Below are positions 21,985-29,948 of a stretch of 64,000 bases of DNA, one piece after another (positions within the stretch are counted from its first letter, which is position 1; the number at the start of each line of letters is the position of its first letter). The stretch comes from Burkholderia ubonensis (GTDB taxonomy: Bacteria > Pseudomonadota > Gammaproteobacteria > Burkholderiales > Burkholderiaceae). Below the pieces are notes generated by a model. That model searched no databases. It was not told the origin of the DNA and saw only the letters and a list, made by a program, of their open reading frames with translations. Location: NCBI RefSeq assembly GCF_902833085.1, contig NZ_CADFEB010000001.1:62001-126000 (forward strand), in the 5' to 3' direction. The translations under genes were made by a program, and so were the position numbers.

Positions 21985-23766
21985 TCACGCACCGGCGTCG
22001 ACCTCGTCGCGCCCGGCGCCCGACAGTGCGAGCGCCACGTTGACGAGCGCGACCTGCGCGAGCATGAACGGGAAATTGCCGCACATCCGCGCCGCGCGGG
22101 TGTCGTATTCCTCGGCGAGCAGCCCGACGTCGTTGCGCAGCGCGACCAGCCGCTCGAACAGCACGCGCGCGTCGCGCCTGCGCCCCTGCATCCAGCGCAC
22201 CTTCGCGAGCCAGAAGCTGGCCGCGACGAACGCGCCTTCGTCGCCCGGGCAGCCGTCGACGAAGCGCGCGGGCCGGTAGCGCCGCAGCAGCCCGTCGTCG
22301 AGCAGTTCCGCCTCGAGCGCGGCGACCGTGGCCGCGACGCGCGGGTCCGACGCGTCGAGAAAGCCGGTCAGCGGAATCAGCAGCAGGCTCGCATCGAGGC
22401 CGTCGCCGTCGTAGCGTTCGACGAACCGGCCGAGCCGCGCATCGTAGCCGTGCGCGAGCACGTCGGCCCGGATCTCGTCCGCCCAGCGCCGCCACGCGTC
22501 GAGCGGTGCGCGCTGGCCGAACGCGTGCGCGGACCGGCACGCGCTCTCGACGGCCGCCCACACCATCACTTTCGATGACGTGAACTGGCTGCGGCCGCTG
22601 CGCACTTCCCAGAACCCTTCGTCCGGCTCGCGCCAGATCGTGCTCAGGTGCTCGAGCAGCCGCAGTTCGAGGGTCCACGCGTCCTCGTCCGGCGGCAGGC
22701 CGTGCAGGCGCGCCTGATAGAGCGCGCTCAGCACCTCGCCGTAGACGTCGAGCTGCTGTTGCTGCGCGGCCGCGTTGCCGAACCGTACCGGCCGCGCGCC
22801 CTCGTAGCCCGCCAGGTGGCCGGCGATCCATTCGTCCGCGCGCCGGCCGCCGTCAGGCGCATACAGCACCTGGAGCTGCGACGGATGGTCGGCGATCGCG
22901 CGGACGAGCCAGTCGCGCCAGCGCGCGGCCTCGTCGCGGTAGCCGCAGCGCACGAGCGCGCGCAGCGTGAAGCTTGCGTCGCGCAGCCAGCAGTACCGGT
23001 AGTCCCAATTGCGTGCGCCGCCGAAATCCTCGGGCAGCGAACTCGTCGGCGCCGCGACGATGCCGCCGGTGCGCACGCTCGACAGCAGCTTGACGGTGAC
23101 GAGCGCGCGCTCGATCGGGTCGCGATACGGCCCGCGCGCGGTGTTGCGCGCGCTCCAGCCGCGCCAGAACGCGTGGGTCGCATGCAGCGCCGCGTAGGGG
23201 TCCGGCACGGGCGGCGGCGGCTCGTACGAGCGCGCATAGCTGATGCAGAAATCGATGCGGTCGCCGGCCGCGATCCGCTGCGTGCCCACGAGGCGATCGT
23301 GCCTGCACGACAGGTCGGCCATCGAGTCGACCCAGACCGCATGACCGCCCGTCAGCATCCGCCAGCGGCGGCCGAGCCGGGTGCACCACGGCAATGCACG
23401 CCCGCAATCGAAGCGCACCGCGAGATCGACGTCCAGCGTCACCGCGCCGCGCTCGCCGCGCACACTGCGGACCATGCACGGGGCGGACGACGCCCAGCAC
23501 ATCCAGTCGCACAGCACGATGCGCCCCGATGCCGTGTCGAACGTCGTTTCGAGGATCGCGGTGCCCGGCAGATAGCGTCGCGTCACGCGCGCGACCCGCT
23601 CGCGCGGCGTCAGCCGGAAGCGGCCGTTGTCGGGCGTGCCGACGAGCGCCACGAAGCACGGGTCGGAATCGAAGTCCGGCCAGCATAGCCAGTCGATGCT
23701 GCCGTCGCATCCGACGAGCGCCGCGCTGCGGCCGTCGCCGATGAGCGCGTAGTCCTCGATCCGCAT
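21985..23766 (-). CDS. Glycoside hydrolase family 15 (glucoamylase/trehalase-like)
   Basis: A 593-residue cytoplasmic GH15 enzyme: an N-terminal beta-sandwich (MRIEDYALIGDGRSAALVG, GSIDWLCWPDFDS) followed by the (alpha/alpha)6 barrel with RNWDYRYCWLRDASFTL and a late acidic loop, CPGDEGAFVAASFW. GH15 members hydrolyse alpha-glucans, dextrans or trehalose. Given the adjacent glucan/trehalose operon, glucoamylase or trehalase activity is plausible, but sequence alone does not decide between them. There is no signal peptide. The start ATG at 23766 is five bases after a short basic open frame. Confidence 0.9.
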   Translation of the reverse strand: MRIEDYALIGDGRSAALVGCDGSIDWLCWPDFDSDPCFVALVGTPDNGRFRLTPRERVARVTRRYLPGTAILETTFDTASGRIVLCDWMCWASSAPCMVRSVRGERGAVTLDVDLAVRFDCGRALPWCTRLGRRWRMLTGGHAVWVDSMADLSCRHDRLVGTQRIAAGDRIDFCISYARSYEPPPPVPDPYAALHATHAFWRGWSARNTARGPYRDPIERALVTVKLLSSVRTGGIVAAPTSSLPEDFGGARNWDYRYCWLRDASFTLRALVRCGYRDEAARWRDWLVRAIADHPSQLQVLYAPDGGRRADEWIAGHLAGYEGARPVRFGNAAAQQQQLDVYGEVLSALYQARLHGLPPDEDAWTLELRLLEHLSTIWREPDEGFWEVRSGRSQFTSSKVMVWAAVESACRSAHAFGQRAPLDAWRRWADEIRADVLAHGYDARLGRFVERYDGDGLDASLLLIPLTGFLDASDPRVAATVAALEAELLDDGLLRRYRPARFVDGCPGDEGAFVAASFWLAKVRWMQGRRRDARVLFERLVALRNDVGLLAEEYDTRAARMCGNFPFMLAQVALVNVALALSGAGRDEVDAGA

Positions 23767-23771
23767 CGGGG

Positions 23772-23969
23772 TCACCCGCGTCGCCGCGATCGGGCGAACG
23801 CACCCGACGGCGCGGTGCGCTGCCGGCTGCGCAGCGCGTGACAGGCGAGACGGCGGCCGAGGCAGCCGGGCGCGAAGCCGTTCGCGACGATGGCCGCGAG
23901 CGACGCCCGGCCGCCCCGGTAGTCGCGGCGCGCATGGCGGGCCGCGTGCCCGATCGTGGCGCGCTTCAT
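23772..23969 (-). CDS. Short basic open frame upstream of the GH15 gene (tentative)
   Basis: Sixty-five codons, very Arg/Ala-rich (MKRATIGHAARHARRDYRGG...), starting at an ATG preceded by GGAAGGAA and ending five bases before the GH15 start. The ribosome site and position argue that it is translated, possibly as a coupling leader. The composition could equally arise from G+C-rich DNA, and I recognise no family. Confidence 0.35.
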   Translation of the reverse strand: MKRATIGHAARHARRDYRGGRASLAAIVANGFAPGCLGRRLACHALRSRQRTAPSGAFARSRRRG

Positions 23970-24279
23970 GTTCGCGTTCCTTCCGTTGTGATGTCTGATG
24001 GGGGCCGCGGGCTCCTCCCTGGCACTGCATGCGCCGCGCCCCCACCCGCTTCGGAGCAAGCTTCGTGCCGCCACGGCCGGGCGGTCGCACACGTCGAGCG
24101 CGTGCGCTTTTTTACAACGGCGCTGTAACGTGCGCGCGGCCGTGCCGGCGCCCCGGCCGATCGCTGCGGCGCAACGGGGCGGGAACGCGATATGCGGGCC
24201 GGCGATCGACTGCCCGGCGATCTTCGAAACCGCGCCGGCGTACGCACATTCCCCCCGACGCCTCGGCAAGGAGGCTCGC
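23970..24279. promoter_or_regulatory. Divergent promoter region with TTACA-N7-TGTAA dyad
   Basis: A 310-bp gap between the divergent GH15 and PLD transcription units, without a gene. It contains CTTTTTTACAA (24107-24117), whose TTACA forms an inverted repeat with TGTAA seven bases on (24112-24116 / 24124-24128). Almost the same element recurs at 40662-40678, and a partial version at 36281-36302. AAGGAGG at about 24268 is the ribosome site of the next gene. Confidence 0.5.
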
Positions 24280-24618
24280 ATGACCCGATTCGACCTGCTC
24301 GCCCATCTCGTGACGAGCCAGCTCGCGGCCCGCATCCGGACCGGCCGCTGGCTCCCGCCCGATGTGCTCGTCGCGAGCATGCGCACCTGGCTGTCAGACC
24401 ACCGGATCGAATACGACTGGCTTGAACGGGTCCGGATCGGTGCGGCATCCGTCACGCTCTCGCACGACATCTACGACATGGCGACCGCGCGCGACGACCG
24501 GGGGGACGACAGCGGCCGCAGCCCTGCCGACCTGGACGCGCCGCAACTGAAAGCCCTGCGCGCACGCTGCGAAGCGCTGCTGCAACACCTCCACGGCGAC
24601 GGCGAAGACGCGTCATGA
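24280..24618 (+). CDS. Conserved small protein upstream of PLD-VTT fusion
   Basis: A 112-residue soluble protein of unknown function (MTRFDLLAHLVTSQLAARIR...). It is mostly helical, has a Trp/Tyr-containing centre (IEYDWLERVRIG) and an acidic linker, and ends in a Leu-heptad helix (LKALRARCEALLQHLH). AAGGAGG precedes the ATG. Its stop overlaps the ATG of the PLD gene (ATGA), so it is translationally tied to it and probably acts with it. I know no domain name for it. Confidence 0.75.
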   Translation: MTRFDLLAHLVTSQLAARIRTGRWLPPDVLVASMRTWLSDHRIEYDWLERVRIGAASVTLSHDIYDMATARDDRGDDSGRSPADLDAPQLKALRARCEALLQHLHGDGEDAS

Positions 24619-26807
24619 CGTCCGCGACGCAATCGCTACATCCGGACCACGGCGCCGAAACGGGCAACCGCCGGCGCGATGCGGGGCGTCACGGCATGCT
24701 CGAATGCGGCTGGAACTGCGACGTGATCCGTCATGCGGACCGCTTCACCACGCTCATCGACGGCGCCGCCTATTTCGCGACGCTGCGCGCGGCGCTGATC
24801 CGCGCGAGCCATACCGTGTTCATCGTCGGATGGGACATCGACAGCCGGATGCGGCTCGTGCCCGACGGCGCGAACGACGGCTTTCCGGAGCCGCTCGGCG
24901 CGTTTCTGTGCGCGCTCGCGGCGGCCCGTCCGCGCCTGCGCATCTACGTGCTCGCGTGGGACTTCGCGATGATCTACGCGCTCGAGCGCGACTGGCCGCC
25001 CGTGTACCGCACGGCGTGGCAATCCCACCGCGGGATCATGTTCCAGCTCGACGGCGCGCATCCGCGCGGCGCATCGCATCACCAGAAGCTGGTCGTGATC
25101 GACGACCGCGTCGCCTTCGTCGGCGGGCTCGACCTGACGCGCGCGCGCTGGGACACGCCGTCGCACGCGGCCGACGAGCCGCGGCGCCGCGACGCGGACG
25201 GCGCGTCGTACCGGCCGTTTCACGACGTCCAGGCGATGTTCGACGGCGACGCGGCGGCCGCGATCGGCGAACAGGCGCGCCAGCGCTGGCGTTACGCGTG
25301 CGGGCGCCGCGTCGCGATCCGCGCGCAGCGGCGCCGCAACGACGGCGGCGATCCGTGGCCGCCCGGCACGCCCGTCGACGTGCGTGACGTGCGCATCGGT
25401 GTCGCCTATACGGCGCCGGCGCAACGCGGCCGCGAACCGGTCCGGCAAATCCATGCGCTCGTCGCCGACGCGATCCGCGCGGCCCGGCGGCATCTGTATA
25501 TCGAGAACCAGTACCTCACGGCGGCCGTCGTGCGCGAAACGCTGTCGTCGCGCCTCGCCGACGCGTGCGCGCCGGACGTGACCGTCGTCGCGCCGCCCGC
25601 CCACAGCGGCTGGCTGCAGGAAGCGACGATGGGCGTGCTGCGCGCACGCCTGCATGCCGCGCTCGTCGCGGCCGACCGCTTCGATCGCTACCGGCTGCTG
25701 TATCCGCACGTCGACGGTCTCGACGGCGATTGGGTGAACGTCCACAGCAAGGTGATGATCGTCGACGACGAGTGCATCGTGATCGGCAGCGCGAATCTCA
25801 ACAATCGCTCGATGCTGCTCGACACCGAATGCGACATCGCGCTCGTGGCCGCGGGCGACGCGCGCATCCGCGCGGCGATCGCGCATATCCGCGACCGGCT
25901 GCTCGCCGAGCATCTCGGCACGAGCGTCGAGCGGGTCGCCGAGGCGCTCGCGCATGCGCCCCGGCCGAACGAAGCGATCGAGCGGCTGCGCGCGGCGCGC
26001 GGCCGCACGCTGCGGCCGCTGGACCCGGCCGTCGCGCCGCAGCTCGACGCGCTCGTGCCCGTCAGCGCGCGGCTCGACCCCGAGCGGCCGATCGAGCCCG
26101 AGCGGCTCGTGCGCGAATTCGTGCCGCTGGAACAGCACCGCTCGCTGAGCGCGCGTCTCGTCGTGCTCGGCGCATGCGTGCTGCTGATCGCCGCGCTCGC
26201 GGCCGCGTGGCGTTTTTCGCCGCTGGCCGCGCACGTGAACGCCGCGACGCTGTCGGAAGCGGCGCTGCGCATCGCGCGCCTGCCGGTCGCGCCCGTGATC
26301 CTGTTGATCGGATACGTCGTCGCGGCGACGCTGTCCGTGCCGATCACGCTGCTGATCACCGTCACGGGGCTCGTGTTCGGCGCGTGGCCCGGTTTCGCGT
26401 ATGCGGCCGCGGGCACGATGGCGGCGGCCGCCGTCACCTACGGCCTTGGCCGCTGGCTCGGGCGCGACGCGGTGCGCCGGCTTGCCGGCGCGCGCGCGAA
26501 CCGGCTGAGCCGGCATCTCGGCAGGAGCGGCATCGTCGCGATGACCTTGCTGCGGCTGCTGCCGATCGCGCCGTTCACGGTCGTGAACCTCGTCGCGGGC
26601 GCTTCGCACATCGGGCTGCGCGATTACCTGGTCGGCACCGCGATCGGCATGCTGCCCGGCATCGCACTGACCGTGACGTTCGCCCACCAGCTCAGCGCCG
26701 CGCTCGCGCATCCGGGGCCGGCGGCATTCGCGTGGCTCGCCGCGATCGGCGCCGTGCTCATCGGCGCGTCGGTCCTGCTGGTGCGCATCCTCCGGCGGCT
26801 GCAATGA
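24615..26807 (+). CDS. Phospholipase D / cardiolipin synthase-like with VTT membrane domain
   Basis: A 730-residue two-part membrane protein. The N-terminal half has both PLD catalytic motifs HxKx4D: HHQKLVVIDD (about residue 156) and VHSKVMIVDDECIVIGSAN (about residue 376), as in cardiolipin synthases. From about residue 515 there is a helix bundle of the VTT/SNARE-associated (DedA-like) family (PITLLITVTGLVFGAWPGF, LLRLLPIAPFTVVNLVAGAS), a family linked to lipid scrambling. Synthesis or cleavage of phospholipid coupled to trans-bilayer movement is an inference from the fusion. It overlaps its neighbours on both sides by four bases. Confidence 0.9.
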   Translation: MTSATQSLHPDHGAETGNRRRDAGRHGMLECGWNCDVIRHADRFTTLIDGAAYFATLRAALIRASHTVFIVGWDIDSRMRLVPDGANDGFPEPLGAFLCALAAARPRLRIYVLAWDFAMIYALERDWPPVYRTAWQSHRGIMFQLDGAHPRGASHHQKLVVIDDRVAFVGGLDLTRARWDTPSHAADEPRRRDADGASYRPFHDVQAMFDGDAAAAIGEQARQRWRYACGRRVAIRAQRRRNDGGDPWPPGTPVDVRDVRIGVAYTAPAQRGREPVRQIHALVADAIRAARRHLYIENQYLTAAVVRETLSSRLADACAPDVTVVAPPAHSGWLQEATMGVLRARLHAALVAADRFDRYRLLYPHVDGLDGDWVNVHSKVMIVDDECIVIGSANLNNRSMLLDTECDIALVAAGDARIRAAIAHIRDRLLAEHLGTSVERVAEALAHAPRPNEAIERLRAARGRTLRPLDPAVAPQLDALVPVSARLDPERPIEPERLVREFVPLEQHRSLSARLVVLGACVLLIAALAAAWRFSPLAAHVNAATLSEAALRIARLPVAPVILLIGYVVAATLSVPITLLITVTGLVFGAWPGFAYAAAGTMAAAAVTYGLGRWLGRDAVRRLAGARANRLSRHLGRSGIVAMTLLRLLPIAPFTVVNLVAGASHIGLRDYLVGTAIGMLPGIALTVTFAHQLSAALAHPGPAAFAWLAAIGAVLIGASVLLVRILRRLQ

Positions 26808-27568
26808 GTCCGGCCATCGCCCCTCCCCCAAGCCCGCCGGCCCCTGCCGGCGCGCGCGACCTGCGCATCGCCACGTACAACATTCGAGGCGGCTTCGGCA
26901 TCTGGCATGCGGCGGCCGCCGACCGCATCGCCGCGGTGATCGACGAGCTCGACGCGGACGTGATCGCGTTGCAGGAAGTGCCGCTCGGCGGCTCGCGCGG
27001 CGCCGACGTGCTCGCGCACCTGCGCGCGGCCACCGGCCTGAATGCGGCGGCCGGCGTGACGATCGACACCACCGAACGGCGCTACGGCAACGCGGTGTTG
27101 TCGCGCTGCCCGATCCGCGCGGCGCGCACGCTCGACCTGTCGTTCCGCCATCGCGAACCGCGCGGCGCGCTCGACGCCGACATCGATTGCGGCGCCGGCC
27201 TGATACGCGTGGTGGCGACCCATCTGGGGCTGTCGGCCGCCGAACGCAGCGAGCAGGTGCAGCGCCTGCTCGCTGCATTCGATACGGGAGCGATGCCCGT
27301 GATCCTGCTTGGGGACATCAACGAATGGCTGATGCGCGGCCGCGCCCTGCGCGCGTTGGTGACCCGCTTCCGGCGCGCGCCCGCGCCGCGCACTTTCCCG
27401 ACCCTCTATCCGCTGTTCGCGCTCGACCGGATCTGGATCCATCCGGGCGAGCTGCTGATCGACGTCGCCGTGCATCGCTCCGCACGCGCCCGCCGGGCGT
27501 CGGATCACTACCCGCTCGTCGCGCGCATGCGCGTGCCGGCCCCGCCGGGGACGGTCGCGAGGGCGTGA
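26804..27568 (+). CDS. Endonuclease/exonuclease/phosphatase (EEP) family hydrolase
   Basis: A 254-residue EEP-fold phosphodiesterase or phosphatase with the whole metal-dependent catalytic set: IATYNIRGGFG, IALQEVPLG, VVATHLGL, LLGDINEW and the terminal SDHYPLVARM. The EEP fold covers DNases, sphingomyelinases and inositol-phosphate phosphatases. Next to a PLD-type enzyme, a lipid headgroup or phospholipid product is the likelier substrate, but that is context only. The ATG overlaps the PLD stop. The N-terminus is a short Pro-rich lead with no signal peptide. Confidence 0.88.
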   Translation: MSPAIAPPPSPPAPAGARDLRIATYNIRGGFGIWHAAAADRIAAVIDELDADVIALQEVPLGGSRGADVLAHLRAATGLNAAAGVTIDTTERRYGNAVLSRCPIRAARTLDLSFRHREPRGALDADIDCGAGLIRVVATHLGLSAAERSEQVQRLLAAFDTGAMPVILLGDINEWLMRGRALRALVTRFRRAPAPRTFPTLYPLFALDRIWIHPGELLIDVAVHRSARARRASDHYPLVARMRVPAPPGTVARA

Positions 27569-27644
27569 TGCGCGTCATCGCGCCCCCGAATGGAACACCG
27601 TGAATTCTTTTCAAACGGATGTAACGCGCGACAGCCGAGTGTCG

Positions 27645-27968
27645 TCAATGCAGGCGGGTCGCCGCATCAAGCAGCGCATTCGTGATTTCGACGGTCAGCC
27701 TGCATTCGTCCGCTTGCTCGGGCAGGCATTCGACCGTCTGCTCCACGGCGTCGTGCAGCAGTGCATGGACGCGCCCGCGTGCGGCGGCATCGAGATTCGC
27801 ATAGCGCTCCATCGCCCAGCAATCGAATACGAGGTCGATTTCCGGACCGGGGGAGCCGCCGGGCGCGGTATGGGCCGCGGCGGCCCACGCCGCATGAAAA
27901 GTGATCGTGCCCGTCTCCGGGTCGAAGCGGACGGTTGTGTCGAGTTCCCTTTCGGCATTCGAATGCAT
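27645..27968 (-). CDS. DUF3022-like small protein, copy 1
   Basis: A 107-residue soluble acidic protein. The segment IDLVFDCWAMERYANLDAAARGRVHALLHDAV matches the corresponding stretch of the protein at 33836-34264 ([17 protein letters not shown]...), as does the C-terminal CRLTVEITNALLDAA, so the two are paralogues. I place both near DUF3022, a Burkholderia family of unknown function, from memory. The start at 27968 (MHSNAER) has GGAGA upstream; the frame stays open before it. It converges on the EEP gene. Confidence 0.75.
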   Translation of the reverse strand: MHSNAERELDTTVRFDPETGTITFHAAWAAAAHTAPGGSPGPEIDLVFDCWAMERYANLDAAARGRVHALLHDAVEQTVECLPEQADECRLTVEITNALLDAATRLH

Positions 27969-28234
27969 GATGTTCTCCGTTGAGTTGACCGAACGATCCC
28001 TCCGTCGGCGGCGCATCCTGCAGTGCCTGTGTCGACGCGCCCGGGAGGCGCTCGATCATGGTCCGGGTCGGATTGCGAATACCAACGTTTCTGTCCTCCG
28101 TGGAAACACGTATCCGTGTGAGATTCCCGCAATCATCGTGCCCGCCCCTGTCGCTTGTGCGGCATGCGAATTGCGGCATGCGACGAGGCGCCAACGCGCC
28201 GGACTGTTTCACCTGCTTCGACGGGGAATCATCG

Positions 28235-28591
28235 ATGACTCATCTTTCAGCAGCACAAGGCCATGGAAAGCGCCTGACGCGACGGGCCGGCCGCAGTCGC
28301 AGTGCCGATCCACGGCAACGCAGGCGCTGGTCCGCCGAGGTCACGCGTGCCAGCGACGTGCTCGACATCGAGCCGGACATCTTCAAATCCGACGATCCGG
28401 AGGCCGTCGCGGCATCGCTGAAGCGCTCGGCCGAGCGCAGCCGGCGGCGCAAGGGGACGCCGTTCCAGTCGGCCATGTCGATGCTGAACTTCTACATCAA
28501 CCGCGCCGGCCGCAATCTGCCGAAATCGCGGCGGGCGACGCTCGAGCGCGCGAAGCGGAAGCTGCGCGAGGCCTTCGGCCGCAAGCCCTGA
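28235..28591 (+). CDS. DUF3175 family protein
   Basis: A 118-residue basic protein with the DUF3175 core: RRRWSAEVTRASDVLDIEPDIF, DDPEAVAASLKRSAERS and SAMSMLNFYINRAGRNL. The N-terminal 30 residues are Arg/Gly-rich and probably disordered. The function is unknown; its basic helical character and stress-gene company are all that can be said. GGGGA precedes the ATG at 28235. The antiporter gene follows in the same direction after 33 bp and may be co-transcribed. Confidence 0.85.
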   Translation: MTHLSAAQGHGKRLTRRAGRSRSADPRQRRRWSAEVTRASDVLDIEPDIFKSDDPEAVAASLKRSAERSRRRKGTPFQSAMSMLNFYINRAGRNLPKSRRATLERAKRKLREAFGRKP

Positions 28592-28624
28592 CGCGGTCCG
28601 CGGCCGCCTGCACGGAGACCGCGC

Positions 28625-29944
28625 ATGCACGAAACTCTGTGGTACCTGATCGTCGGCGCGGTGCTGATGGGCATGGGCATCGCCACCTCGGCGCTGCGCC
28701 ATCTGCCGTGCAGCACGGCGATGATCTACCTGCTGCTCGGCGTGCTGCTGGGCCCGGCCGGCGCGGGCCTGCTGCACCTCGACCTCGAACGCGACGCGCC
28801 GCTGCTGCGCAGCGTCGTCGAAGTCGCGCTGCTCGTGTCGCTGTTCGCGATCGGGCTGAGGCTGCGCGTGCCGCTGTTCGACCCGCTCTGGCGCATGCCG
28901 TGCCGGCTCGGGTTGCTGGCGATGATCGTCACCGTGCCGCTCCTTGCCGGCTGCGCGGTGCTCGCGCTGGGGCTCGCCTGGGGGCCCGCGGTGCTGCTTG
29001 CGGCGATCCTCGCGCCCACCGACCCGGTGCTCGCGCACGACGTGCAGGTGCGCGACCCGGGCGACCGCGACCTCGTGCGCTTCGCGCTGTCCGGCGAAGG
29101 CGGCCTGAACGACGGCATTGCGCTGCCGTTCGCGCTCGCGGGGCTCGCGCTGTGCGGCAATCCCGACGCGACGCACCGGATGCCGCTCCTGTCAGCCGGC
29201 TTCGCGCTCGCGGCGCTGTGGGGCATCGCGGGCGCCGCCGCGATCGGCGGCGCACTCGGCTGGGTGACGACGAAGACGATCGGATGGCTTCGCACGCAAC
29301 ACGCGCAGGCCCTCGGCCTCGAAGGATTTTTCGCGCTCGCGCTGATCGTGCTGTCGTTCGGCGCGGCGCAGCTCGCGCATGCGTTCGGCTTCATCGCGAC
29401 GTTCGCCGCGGGCGTCGCGATGCGGCGCGTCGAGCATCAGGCGAGCGGCGACCGCGCGCCGCACGACGTGATCGGCAAGATCGACGCGGCGGACGTCGTC
29501 GCCACCGAGCAGCACCCGGAAAAGGCGCATGCGTACATGGCCGAATCGGTGCTGGGCTTCACGATCGAGCTCGAACGCATCGCGGAAGCGGTCGTGATGA
29601 CGATGGTCGGCGGCGTGCTCGCGACACTGCCCGGCCCGGTGTTCACATGGCGCACGGCCGCGCTGACCGCCGCGCTGTTCCTGGTGGTTAGGCCGTTCGC
29701 GGTGCTGCTGTCGCTCGCCGGCTCGGGCGCGACGCGCGCGCAGCGGCGGCTGATGGCGTGGTTCGGCATCCGGGGCATCGGCTCGTTCTACTACCTCGCG
29801 TTCGTGCTCGAGCACGGGCCTGCCGACGCGGTGCGCCCGCTCGCGGCGCCGGTGCTCGCGGTCATCGCCGCATCGGTGATCGCGCACGGGGTGTCCGCGA
29901 CGCCGCTGATGAACTGGTATCACCGGCGCCCGCGCCGGCACTGA
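28625..29944 (+). CDS. Cation:proton antiporter (CPA1/NhaP-like)
   Basis: A 439-residue inner-membrane protein with about 12-13 hydrophobic segments. It carries the CPA1-type signature LAPTDPVLAHDVQV (about residues 129-142) and GEGGLNDGIALPFALAG, where the acidic residues take part in cation/H+ exchange. Na+ or K+ export for pH and salt homeostasis is the usual role. A cytosolic insert of about 30 residues (EHQASGDRAPHDVIGKIDAAD...) precedes the last helices. GGAGA lies before the ATG. It ends four bases from the convergent ligD stop. Confidence 0.9.
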   Translation: MHETLWYLIVGAVLMGMGIATSALRHLPCSTAMIYLLLGVLLGPAGAGLLHLDLERDAPLLRSVVEVALLVSLFAIGLRLRVPLFDPLWRMPCRLGLLAMIVTVPLLAGCAVLALGLAWGPAVLLAAILAPTDPVLAHDVQVRDPGDRDLVRFALSGEGGLNDGIALPFALAGLALCGNPDATHRMPLLSAGFALAALWGIAGAAAIGGALGWVTTKTIGWLRTQHAQALGLEGFFALALIVLSFGAAQLAHAFGFIATFAAGVAMRRVEHQASGDRAPHDVIGKIDAADVVATEQHPEKAHAYMAESVLGFTIELERIAEAVVMTMVGGVLATLPGPVFTWRTAALTAALFLVVRPFAVLLSLAGSGATRAQRRLMAWFGIRGIGSFYYLAFVLEHGPADAVRPLAAPVLAVIAASVIAHGVSATPLMNWYHRRPRRH

Positions 29945-29948
29945 TCCG

